Position numbers and translations under genes: made by a program
Notes under the pieces: model-generated
The model's input: only the letters and a program-made list of their open reading frames with translations
The model's database searches: none
What the model was told of the DNA's origin: nothing
Assembly (NCBI RefSeq): GCF_009690625.1
Contig: NZ_CP033878.1
Coordinates: forward strand, 2,294,001-2,358,000
Direction: 5' to 3'
DNA: 64,000 bases
Origin: Halorhabdus sp. CBA1104
Lineage (GTDB): Archaea; Halobacteriota; Halobacteria; Halobacteriales; Haloarculaceae
In this document: in pieces, positions 9,023 through 16,798 of the stretch
Numbering within the stretch: the stretch's first letter is position 1
Layout of the letters: the number at the start of each line of letters is the position of its first letter

Positions 9023-9541
9023 GTCCAACAGGCCGACCGGCGGCCGCATAAACGTTCCCCGCGTGAAGGCGCTCGTCCCCTTTCGGAGTGCTGTCGGCCC
9101 GGCGGACGGTCGCCGCCACGATTCTGTCTCGGATCGGTCCGAACCCGCCCGAGCCGGCCCTTCTCGGGCTTTGTGGTCGCCCGCTCACTCGTCGGCCTAT
9201 CCGGCGCCCATTGAAACCACCCGTGTGTCTGACACTCGAACGCCAGCATCGCTCCCCCTCGAACCCCTTCGTTTCGGATCGAACGGTGGGCGTTACCATG
9301 CCAAAATATATCATTGGACCTGGAAACGACCGCCATACCGGCGACTACGCCCCAATTCACGCTCGACCGGTGTCGAACTTGCCAGAGCCAGTCACTTCGA
9401 CTTCCAGTGGAACTCCTGTTCCACTGGATCCACTCGAAACAGGGGTTGCGGATCGGCGCTGTCAATCGGATCTACAGGCGACATCCAGCCTCTCGTTCGA
9501 GATAGTAATCTATAGCGGGCGGGCGAGCCGAGATCCATCGG
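9023..9541. other. Intergenic stretch without a supported gene
   Basis: About 520 bases with frames open on both strands, but compositionally none looks coding. It holds the minus-strand promoter for the 30-residue gene at its left end, an isolated AT-rich element (AAAATATATCATT, about 9304-9316), a perfect 10-base inverted repeat with a six-base loop at 9403-9428, and at its right end the TATA-like AGTAATCTATAG (about 9505-9516) serving the gene at 9542. A decayed gene cannot be excluded. Confidence 0.5.
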
Positions 9542-10099
9542 ATGATCCACACTGACGACATGGACACGGACGCCGTACTCGACGAGGCACTCGACTACGC
9601 CCAGAGCGAGCCGATCGACGCGGTTTGTGTCGCCTCTACTTCTGGCCAGACGGGCACAAAGGCGGCCGAACGCTTCGGTGGGGATCTCGTCGTCGTCGGC
9701 CACTCGTATGGGTACGATGTGGCCAACGAGCAGGAACTGGCCGCCGACCACGTCGAGACGATCGAGGACGCTGGCGGCGAGGTCTTCACCGGGCCGATGG
9801 TGTTCAGCAACCTCGGGTCGGCCATCGCCCAAAAAGAGGGCTTCTCGTCACACGAACTCGTCGCCGACGTCCTGCGGCTGTTCGGTCAGGGAACGAAAGT
9901 CGCCGTCGAGTGCCCGCTGATGGCCTGTGACGCCGGCCTCGTCGATGCCGGCGATCGGGTACTCTCGATCGCGGGGACCGGCGAAGGTGCCGACACGATT
10001 CTGGTCGTCGAAGCGGTAAACAGCCGGGAGTTCTTCGACTCGCGCGTGCTCGAAGTGGTTGCCAAGCCCGCCGACGCCGAGAACCTCGTCTGGTGGTAA
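9542..10099 (+). CDS. Pyruvate-kinase C-terminal-domain-like protein (COG1751-type)
   Basis: A 185-residue protein resembling the stand-alone pyruvate kinase alpha/beta domain family, known structurally from Archaeoglobus AF0103 (from memory). Seen are a nucleotide-fold start (PIDAVCVASTSGQTGTKAAE), a DLVVVGHSYG strand, a Gly-rich GTGEGADTILVVEA and the C-terminal FFDSRVLEVVAKP. The catalytic pyruvate kinase barrel is absent, so it is not a pyruvate kinase; a regulatory or ligand-binding role is likely. The start is set by a TATA-like element about 28 bases upstream; an in-frame ATG at 9560 is the alternative. Confidence 0.78.
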   Translation: MIHTDDMDTDAVLDEALDYAQSEPIDAVCVASTSGQTGTKAAERFGGDLVVVGHSYGYDVANEQELAADHVETIEDAGGEVFTGPMVFSNLGSAIAQKEGFSSHELVADVLRLFGQGTKVAVECPLMACDAGLVDAGDRVLSIAGTGEGADTILVVEAVNSREFFDSRVLEVVAKPADAENLVWW

Positions 10100-10165
10100 C
10101 CACTCGCTCGCCGGCACTCGCCTCCGAGTCGATACCCTTTCGGCCGTTCCTGCCGAGGCCCACAC

Positions 10166-10981
10166 ATGGGCGAGATGGCGGAAGATCGGATCTACGCCGA
10201 CCGACGCGGAAAAAGTGACGTCTACGTCGGGGCTGGACTCGGCGTGACGCTCGTTGCGATCTCGGACGATCGCGTCGGCCGCTTCCGGTTGCTCCGACGG
10301 GGCCACGTACACGGCGTTGCTGCTGGCGACTCACAGGTGACGATCGCCACTGACGAGGGGGTCTTTCGAGCCAGTCACGGCGAGGACACCTTCGAGGATC
10401 TCGGCTTCGGTCCGGCGGTCGCGGTGGGTCTCGACGATGGCCCGATCGCGGCCAGCCCCGATGGCGACTTGGCGCGTTACGACGGCCAGGACTGGGAGAC
10501 GCTCGGCCAGATCGCCGACGTCCAGGCGATCGACGGTGCGTGGGTCGGGGCTCCCGACGGTGCGTATCGACTGACCGAATCGAGCGTCGAGCAGACAGGT
10601 CTCTCGGGCGTTCGGGACGTTGCGGCCGGTGACATCCCGCTGGCTGCGACCGACAACGGTCTCTACGCCTACGCAGACGGCAACTGGGCTCGCGAGCACG
10701 ACGGTGCGTTCACCGCTGTCGCCACTGACGGCACTCGGGCACACGCTGTCGGCGAGACGGGCCTGGTCGAGCGTCGCGACGGCGCGTGGCACGGCCGATC
10801 GCTCCCGGTCGATGAGTCTCTCGTCGACGTGGAGTACGCCCAGGGACCAGTCGTCGTCACCGCTGCCGGAACGATGCTGGTCGATCCGCCGGCCGCCAAA
10901 GACGGCGCGACGGGGTGGCGATCGCGATCGTTGGGTCTGGCTGACGTCACTGGTCTGGCGGTCGCTGGATCGACGGCCTGA
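10166..10981 (+). CDS. Beta-propeller-like protein next to prs
   Basis: A 271-residue protein made of repeated short strands with Asp/Gly turns (VTIATDEGVFRAS, PIAASPDGDLARYDGQDWE, PLAATDNGLYAYADGNWA, TMLVDPP), which suggests a propeller of about six blades. No signal or membrane segment, so cytoplasmic. It corresponds to the haloarchaeal HVO_0234 type that I recall lying beside prs in Haloferax. The downstream prs starts 41 bases later with its own TATA. Function unknown; the conserved adjacency hints at nucleotide metabolism. Confidence 0.75.
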   Translation: MGEMAEDRIYADRRGKSDVYVGAGLGVTLVAISDDRVGRFRLLRRGHVHGVAAGDSQVTIATDEGVFRASHGEDTFEDLGFGPAVAVGLDDGPIAASPDGDLARYDGQDWETLGQIADVQAIDGAWVGAPDGAYRLTESSVEQTGLSGVRDVAAGDIPLAATDNGLYAYADGNWAREHDGAFTAVATDGTRAHAVGETGLVERRDGAWHGRSLPVDESLVDVEYAQGPVVVTAAGTMLVDPPAAKDGATGWRSRSLGLADVTGLAVAGSTA

Positions 10982-11022
10982 AAACCGAAAACGGGTTTAC
11001 CAGCCGCCGCTACCGAACGTAT

Positions 11023-11871
11023 ATGATCCTCAGCGGGTCGGCTTCCCAGACGCTGGCGGCCAGAATCGCCGCGGCAACCGGCGAACCGCTCGGCGCTGCC
11101 GAGGTGAAGTATTTCCCCGATGGCGAACTGAACGTACAGGTTACCGAATCGATCGACGGTCGGGCGATCGTCGTCATTTCGACGGTCTCGAACGATGCCC
11201 ATATCGAGGCGCTTCTCTTACAGGACGCCGCCCGTCAGGCCGGCGCTGAGGAAGTCATCACAGTTGTCCCCTACCCGGGCTATGCCCGTCAAAACCGGAA
11301 GTATCGGCCGGGCGATATCGTCTCGCTGTCGACCGTCGCGGGGGCGCTCTCGCCCGGGACGGACCGAGTTATCACTGTCAACCCCCACGAGAAAAACGCC
11401 ACGTCGATGTTCGACGTGCCGGCGACGGCTATCGACGCCTCCGGCCGGCTGGCCGAACCGCTGCCTTCTGGGCTCGTCGACCCACTTTTCGTTGGGACCG
11501 ACGAGCAAGCGTTCCCACTGGCCGAGGCCGTCAGGGACGGCCACGGCACCGGTGTGGCTGACTACCTGGACCCGGCCGCCGGGACTGGGACGCCTGCGAC
11601 GATCGCACCTGCCGAAACGAGTGTCGACGGACGGGACGTCGTTCTCGTCGACGACTTCGTTGCGACTGGCGCAACGATGGCAACCGCCGCGGCGGCGGTC
11701 GACGACCGCGGTGCCCAACGCATCTTCGCGACCTGTGTCCACCCACTACTTGCCAGTGGAGCCTGGAGTAAACTCCTCCGGGCGGGCGTCGACGAGATGT
11801 ACGCCACGGACACCTTAGAGCGGATCGTCAGTGACGTCAGCGTCGCGCCCGTTATCGCCGACGCGTTGTGA
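11023..11871 (+). CDS. prs: Ribose-phosphate pyrophosphokinase
   Basis: Makes PRPP from ribose 5-phosphate and ATP for purine, pyrimidine, His and Trp synthesis. The 282-residue protein shows the N-terminal EVKYFPDGELNVQV segment, the flexible-loop region YPGYARQNRKYRPGD, the ribose-phosphate loop TVNPHEKN and the PRPP-binding signature VVLVDDFVATGATM. It is slightly short compared with bacterial Prs (about 315), as usual for archaeal forms. The TATA element GGTTTAC at 10994-11000 lies 23-29 bases before the ATG, supporting this start. Confidence 0.95.
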   Translation: MILSGSASQTLAARIAAATGEPLGAAEVKYFPDGELNVQVTESIDGRAIVVISTVSNDAHIEALLLQDAARQAGAEEVITVVPYPGYARQNRKYRPGDIVSLSTVAGALSPGTDRVITVNPHEKNATSMFDVPATAIDASGRLAEPLPSGLVDPLFVGTDEQAFPLAEAVRDGHGTGVADYLDPAAGTGTPATIAPAETSVDGRDVVLVDDFVATGATMATAAAAVDDRGAQRIFATCVHPLLASGAWSKLLRAGVDEMYATDTLERIVSDVSVAPVIADAL

Positions 11872-11928
11872 TTACTGGACGGGATAGCCCACTCCACTGA
11901 CCGCTTCATAGTGATCGTTGCCGGGTGG

Positions 11929-11980
11929 GTAGCCCGCTGATCGCGGGCGATCGTAGCGAACACGGTCGCTGTTGGGCTAC
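11929..11980 (+). ncRNA. Candidate three-way-junction RNA downstream of prs
   Basis: Within 52 bases an outer seven-base stem (GTAGCCC with GGGCTAC) encloses two hairpins, GATCG-CGGG-CGATC and AGCGA-ACACGG-TCGCT. That is three complementary pairs in correct nested order, 58 bases after the prs stop. It could be a small RNA, a 3'-UTR structure or a transcription terminator platform. The same strand fold on the minus strand would be equally stable, so strand is uncertain. No C/D or ACA box is convincing. Confidence 0.35.
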
Positions 11981-12143
11981 TGATAACGAATGCCAATCGC
12001 TCGCTGCCAGTCTCCTTCGGAGTCGTCGTGCCCACTGTCACACTGTCATCTAGCCGGTGTTCAGAGAAGGGCCGAAACGTGAGGCGCGCCGTTTTCGACG
12101 TGTCTATGCCAACCGTTAATATCGGACGGCCGTGCCTTTGCTT

Positions 12144-12566
12144 ATGCCCATCGTCAGTGTCTCGATGCCCGAAACCCTGGTCGAGCGTCTCGATCAGTTC
12201 GCCGAGGAACACGGCTACAGCGGTCGCAGCGAAGTCATCCGGGACGCCGGCCGGGACTTACTCGACGAATTCGACGACGAATCTCTGGAGGGTCGACGAC
12301 TCCTGGCAACGGTGACTGTCCTGTTCGAGTATCAGGCCGGCAGCGTCGAGTCCGAAATGATGGAAATACGTCACGCATTCGACGATGTCGTCGAATCGAA
12401 CTTTCACACCCACGTCGGTGATAACTTCTGTCTCGAACTGTTCGTTCTCGATGGCTCGCTCGACGCGATCTCGACGGTCGTCGGTTCGATCCGGGCGACA
12501 CAAGACATCCAGACGGTCAGTTACTCCGTGCTGCCAATGGACGACGGCCAAGTCCGCGCCGAGTAA
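12144..12566 (+). CDS. nikR: NikR-type nickel-responsive transcription regulator
   Basis: A 140-residue regulator with an N-terminal ribbon-helix-helix ([20 protein letters not shown], then [15 protein letters not shown]) and a C-terminal ACT-like metal domain. The four nickel ligands of E. coli NikR have counterparts: His in MEIRHAFDD, the two His of NFHTHVGD, and Cys in NFCLEL, with the same 11-residue spacing between the first two His positions. Start at ATG 12144 because GTTAATATC (12115-12123) forms a TATA box 21-29 bases upstream; an in-frame GTG at 12132 is less likely. No nickel transporter or nickel enzyme lies nearby, so its targets are elsewhere. Confidence 0.9.
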   Translation: MPIVSVSMPETLVERLDQFAEEHGYSGRSEVIRDAGRDLLDEFDDESLEGRRLLATVTVLFEYQAGSVESEMMEIRHAFDDVVESNFHTHVGDNFCLELFVLDGSLDAISTVVGSIRATQDIQTVSYSVLPMDDGQVRAE

Positions 12567-12890
12567 CGGCGACGGGTCCCGGGGGACTCTTCTCTACGTC
12601 GTCACTCCACGATGGTGCCTCGCCCCGTCCTCACCGTCGCCTCGGTCTTCTCGACGGGGTGTGGGGCCAGCGACGACACTCTGTGACGCCATCGAACGGT
12701 GGCCACACTGTCGCTCTCTGGGACGTCGAGTGGACGGGTTTCCGGCAGTACGGTCGGTGTGACTGTCGCACTCGCGCTCGGTGACTGGCGGTCAGTGGTG
12801 CCGTCTCTGTTCTCGGGGCAGTGCTATGGCCCTCCTTTCGCGTAGCGTCTCTGTCAGCGACGTTGGTAGCCGGTTCCGACGTTCGAGACG
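12567..12890. other. Intergenic stretch, no gene seen
   Basis: About 320 bases between nikR and the convergent methyltransferase. All six frames were read for short proteins, zinc-finger motifs, tRNA and strong hairpins; nothing convincing was found. Since G/C run errors occur in this sequence, a frame-broken small gene cannot be ruled out. Confidence 0.5.
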
Positions 12891-13528
12891 TCAAAGAACT
12901 CGGAACGCGCGGATCGTGTCTCGGTTGGTCGGTTCACAGAACAACTGCACAGCGCCCAGGTCGGTAAAGACAGCCTTCCAGTCGCGGTGATAGAGCGGAA
13001 ACTCGTCGTGGACAGCCGACACTTCCGCCCCGGATCGGCCCCGGTCGGGCGCGTTACCCTCGTTTTCGGCCGTGAGCAGCAAATCGTCGGTCACTCGCAG
13101 CACTTCCTCGAAGACGGCCGTCTCCTCGGGTGGACGTGCTGGAGTGTCTCGACGGAGTAGACCACTTCGAAGGCACCCGTCTCGAACTCGGGGAGGAGGT
13201 CTTCGATCGCGCCGATGTGGAAGGTCCCCGTCTCAGCGGTCCGGGGAAAGTACTCGGCCATCACGTCCAGTGCGTCGGCGTTGAGGTCGACCCCAGTCAG
13301 GTTCTCATAGCCGGCCTGCCGGAGGGCTTCGAGATGTCGGCCCGAGCTACACCCCAGTTCCAGAATCCGGGCGTCCGCTGTGGCGTAATACGACAGCGCG
13401 TCGACGAGTGTCTCGCTGACCTCGTTGGGGCCGATCTCGGCGTAGTACTCCGGGGAGAACGCCCCCTCCCGCTCGGCCCACTGACGGCGGTTTGCATCCG
13501 GGTTCCAGTCGCCGTCTCTTCCGGTCAT
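12891..13528 (-). CDS. Class I SAM-dependent methyltransferase, one frameshift
   Basis: The first frame, from ATG 13528, carries the SAM motif ARILELGCSSGRHLEALRQA, the acidic post-motif GVDLNADALDVMAEYF, IGAIEDLLPEFE and EVVYSVETLQHVHP. It then breaks, and a second frame gives EETAVFEEVLRVTDDLLLTA and the C-terminus to 12891. Adding one G to the GGG at 13128-13130 (a C on the coding strand) joins them into 212 residues, a normal length. The substrate is unknown; the fold is of the Methyltransf_11/25 kind. I treat the break as a likely sequencing error, not decay, because both halves keep good codon structure. Confidence 0.72.
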
Positions 13529-13607
13529 AGACCGGCGTTGGCCGGGCGTGTCCAAAAGGCCAGCGACCCGCGACGATCGACGGAATCTCCACGCCCCGAA
13601 ACGACGA

Positions 13608-14861
13608 TTACCAGGGCTGTCTGGAGAACTCACAGGACGGCAACGCCAGGTAGATCCCTGCTGCGCCACCGGTCAGGCCGGCCAGCAGGAGGATCGCGCC
13701 GTCGAACAGGCCGATGTCAGCCAGCAAGCCGACGACCGTCGAGGCGACGGAACTCACCACGAACAAGGCGGTCCTGACTGCTCCCCAAGCCGTGCCTTCG
13801 ACGTCGGCCGGAAGGTGGTCGATGATGAACGCGTTCGAAACCGGTGCAAAGCCCATCCGAACGCCGATCAGGAGTGTACTCGCTGCCACGAGGAGTCGGT
13901 GTTCGAAGACGACCAGTCCGACCAGCGGGAGGACACTCACCGCGGCGATGGCCGCGAGGACGCGGGCCGACCGCCGCCGCTGGGCGACTCTCCCGGCCAG
14001 CCACTGAGACAGTGCGCCGACGACGAACAGGCCCCCGAACAGTACGCCCGCACTGGACTGGGCGAATCCCTTCTCCGTGATGAGGTAGGTCGTCGCCAGG
14101 GCGGTGACGCCCTGATAGCCAAAGTACATGATGATCGCCGCGAGGACCGCGAGCCCAGTCCGATAGCGACAGACTGACTGTCCCGCGATTTTGATCGCAC
14201 TCAGGACCGACGGGCCGTCTTCGGCGGCGCTCGAACCGCCGTCCGCTCGTTTCTCGTCGGGCTTGCTGTCGAGTCTGTGCGTGCTCCGATAGACGAGCAG
14301 TGCAGCGACGACGAATCCGGGTATGGTGAGTCCAAGCATCGTCCGCCAGCCTAGCCCTTCGACGAGTAACGCCGCCAGCGCCGGGAGGACAGCTGCACCC
14401 AGGCTCCCGGCGGCCAGCGTTGCACCGAGTGCCCGATCGGCCCGTTCGTCGAACACTCGCGTGAGTAAGGTTCCCCGCGGCGGGCCGTACAGACCGGTCG
14501 CGGCCCCGAACAGTCCCATCGCGAGCACGAACAGCGAATAGGTCGGTGTCACGGAGAACGCGAGCACGCTAACAGCCGAAAGCAGCAGGCTCGCTGTCAG
14601 GACCCGTCCTTCACCGATCCGATCGGCGGTGATCCCCGCTGGGAACTGCAAGACGCCGTAAGCGGCCCACAGGACCGTAACTGCGATCCCAGCTTGGGTC
14701 TCGGTCGTCGCCGGGAACGACGCCGTTATCGTCGGCAAGATGGCCTGGAGGACGAATCGCAACCCAAGTGCGAGAAACCAGCCCGCGGCGACACTCACCA
14801 GTAGCGTCCCGCTGTTCCCCGATACCACCCCCTCTCGATCGGCCTCCCGGTTGCTCGTCAC
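13608..14861 (-). CDS. MFS transporter
   Basis: A polytopic protein of about 417 residues with some twelve hydrophobic segments in two halves joined by a charged loop (RSTHRLDSKPDEKRADGG). The typical MFS loop after the second helix reads GITADRIGEGRVL, and its echo in the second half is LAGRVAQRRRSARVL. The family includes sugar, drug and organic-anion carriers; the substrate cannot be named. The frame stays open far upstream (to 15674) but that part is antisense to the pilin gene, so I take the GTG at 14861 (VTSNREADREG) as start. Divergent from the pilin gene. Confidence 0.85.
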   Translation of the reverse strand: MTSNREADREGVVSGNSGTLLVSVAAGWFLALGLRFVLQAILPTITASFPATTETQAGIAVTVLWAAYGVLQFPAGITADRIGEGRVLTASLLLSAVSVLAFSVTPTYSLFVLAMGLFGAATGLYGPPRGTLLTRVFDERADRALGATLAAGSLGAAVLPALAALLVEGLGWRTMLGLTIPGFVVAALLVYRSTHRLDSKPDEKRADGGSSAAEDGPSVLSAIKIAGQSVCRYRTGLAVLAAIIMYFGYQGVTALATTYLITEKGFAQSSAGVLFGGLFVVGALSQWLAGRVAQRRRSARVLAAIAAVSVLPLVGLVVFEHRLLVAASTLLIGVRMGFAPVSNAFIIDHLPADVEGTAWGAVRTALFVVSSVASTVVGLLADIGLFDGAILLLAGLTGGAAGIYLALPSCEFSRQPW

Positions 14862-14978
14862 CTGTATCGGTATTCCTCTCAGAGAGGCGGTAAAGTCTTC
14901 CGACACTCGCTTTAGCCTGTCTTTTGTCCCGCCGTCGTCGCACCCAATTACTTTGGGGGTGGTTGCGTAAGTCAGGCT

Positions 14979-16415
14979 ATGCCAACCGGTGGTGCGTGGA
15001 CCGTTTTCTCGGGCGACACTGACGAGTCTGCCTCTCGCGACGACAGTCCTCCCTCGCGACGGCCAGACGAGGCTGGGAGCGATCGGGGCATGACGCCCGT
15101 CGTGGCCAACGTCCTGTTGGTCGCGATTGCCATCGTCCTCGGGGTCACGGTCACTATTTTTGCCCTCGGTCTCGCCGAGCCGTTCGAAGCCGAGCCACCG
15201 ACAGCGTCCTTCGAGACGGACTATACTGCCGCTAATGGACTCTTCGTCCGCCACCAGCACGGCGATGGTATCGACGCCGATCGACTGTCCGTCCGACTCG
15301 ACGGCCGGTCGTACCCGGTCTCGGCGTTCGTCGACGACCAGCGCCTCACTGCCGGGACCCAGATCGGTCCGCTGTATCCGGCCGCGTCCCGGGAGGCCCA
15401 CCTCGTCTGGGAGCAGGGTGATACGTCTTCGATCGTGTACACAGCCACGCCGCCCCGAGAGGGGACCGTCCCCGCCTATCTTCGATTCGACGAGCGGTCC
15501 CTCAGATCGTACGGCGGCGGGCAGGACGCCGATGCCGAGTTCACGTCCACGACGGGGGCCAGAGCGGTGACCCTCGAGAACAACACCTGGAAGCTGCTCG
15601 ATTTCGAGTACAACGTCACTGCCCAAACGGTCCTGGAATTTGACTTTCGCGCGACGAACGCCGGGGAAATCCACGGGATCGGCTTCGAGACCGACGACAG
15701 CATCTCCAGTGACCGGATTTTCAAGCTGCTTGGCTCACAGCCTTGGGGCATCGAGTACGGCGAGTACGAGACCGGTGATGGCTGGGTCCACTACGAGATC
15801 CCTGTCGGGGAACTCTACGGGTCATCACTGCACGGCCAGACCTCCTCTCTCGCCCTCGTCAACGACGTCGACAACGACACCAAGCGGCCGAGTGACTCTC
15901 AGTTCCGGAACATCCGCGCGTATGAATCACCACCGGAGGATTCGTCGATACAGTTCGAATTCAGCGCCGACGGGGCCACTGTCACCGAACCCGTTCAAAG
16001 CTACGGCAGCCAGGACAAGGACTTTGGCGTGGCGGTCAGCGACGACAACGCGATGCTGACTCTCTCGGAGAACACCTGGGCGTACGTGCCGATCGACGAA
16101 TCTGTCACCGACGACACCGTGCTTGTGGTCGAATTCAACGCATCGAGCCAGGGTGAGATCCACGGTGTCGGCCTGGAAACCGACAACTCGGAGACAGAAT
16201 CACGGTTCGTCCGTTTTAACGGCACTCAGTCCTGGGCCACGAAAGTCACCCCCGTCTCTTCGGGCGACGACGGCTGGGAGCGCTACGAGATCGACGTCAC
16301 CTCACTGCTTGCGTCCAGTGGTGAAACTGTCTCCCGTCTCGTGTTCGTCAACGACGACGACACCGGTGGAAACGGTGTCTCACAGTTCCGGAACGTGACG
16401 ATATACGACGAATAG
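14979..16415 (+). CDS. Type IV pilin-like surface protein with two repeated beta domains
   Basis: A 478-residue protein. A polar leader of 37 residues ends SDRG, followed by MTPVVANVLLVAIAIVLGV: the class III signal cleaved by the prepilin peptidase PibD between G37 and M38, with the hydrophobic assembly helix at about 41-66. Residues 73-165 match the small domain usual in archaeal pilins (DUF1628 type). Then come two homologous units, about 178-315 and 342-477, sharing TLxxNTW, VLxFxxxAxxxGEIHGxGxETD and FRNxxxYE, which look like carbohydrate-binding jelly rolls. Most haloarchaeal pilins stop near 150-200 residues. An adhesive pilin that binds polysaccharide is my inference. Promoter region near 14946-14955. 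Confidence 0.78.
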   Translation: MPTGGAWTVFSGDTDESASRDDSPPSRRPDEAGSDRGMTPVVANVLLVAIAIVLGVTVTIFALGLAEPFEAEPPTASFETDYTAANGLFVRHQHGDGIDADRLSVRLDGRSYPVSAFVDDQRLTAGTQIGPLYPAASREAHLVWEQGDTSSIVYTATPPREGTVPAYLRFDERSLRSYGGGQDADAEFTSTTGARAVTLENNTWKLLDFEYNVTAQTVLEFDFRATNAGEIHGIGFETDDSISSDRIFKLLGSQPWGIEYGEYETGDGWVHYEIPVGELYGSSLHGQTSSLALVNDVDNDTKRPSDSQFRNIRAYESPPEDSSIQFEFSADGATVTEPVQSYGSQDKDFGVAVSDDNAMLTLSENTWAYVPIDESVTDDTVLVVEFNASSQGEIHGVGLETDNSETESRFVRFNGTQSWATKVTPVSSGDDGWERYEIDVTSLLASSGETVSRLVFVNDDDTGGNGVSQFRNVTIYDE

Positions 16416-16451
16416 ATAGCCTCGGGCTTCCCGACACAGTGGACGGCTATT

Positions 16452-16798
16452 AGACTTTCTTGACCGCGATCTCGGCCTCGATACCCTCGATCCCGCCACC
16501 ACCTTTTTGTTCGTCGGGTGTGCTCGCGACGCTCACGGCTACACCGCTCGCGTTCGAGGTTCGTCACTGCGTTCGAACCTCGCGACGCTCGCACACCGCT
16601 CTCACGGCGTCGCCGTTCGAGCGCTCGGCGGCCTCGTCCCACTCGGCCGCCCACTCCTCGAAAAAGCTGGACCAAAAAGGCGGAGTCTCGCGTCTTCGCT
16701 GCTCGACTCCGTTGAAACGCGGCCGCCGGCCGCGTATGCTCTTCAGCCGTCGGAATCAGACTTCTTCGACCGCGATCTCGGCCTCGATACCCTCGATC
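16452..16798 (-). repeat. Direct duplication of the ileS 3' end around a hairpin-rich block
   Basis: The last codons of ileS occur twice in the same orientation: 16758-16798 (true end, reading IEGIEAEIAVEEV then stop) and 16452-16492 (IEGIEAEIAVKKV then stop). The 31 bases at 16462-16492 and 16768-16798 are identical. The 265 bases between them are not coding, contain inverted repeats (CGAGGTTCG at 16555-16563 with CGAACCTCG at 16574-16582, and a GGCCGCCGGCCG cluster), and include a run resembling TGGACCAAAAAGG. It looks like an inserted or expanded repetitive element that copied the gene end, or an ileS tail displaced by an insertion. Confidence 0.7.

Noticed and set aside
9403-9428. Perfect 10-base inverted repeat with six-base loop
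   Set aside because: No T run, gene end or known site next to it; could be chance in GC-rich DNA, so not called a terminator.
9088-9555. 155-codon plus-strand frame, and overlapping minus frames
   Set aside because: Residue composition is not haloarchaeal-acidic, no motif is seen, and promoters of neighbouring genes lie inside.
14862-15674. Long upstream extension of the MFS frame (to 688 codons)
   Set aside because: It is antisense to the pilin gene, has no hydrophobic or family features, and arises from high GC.
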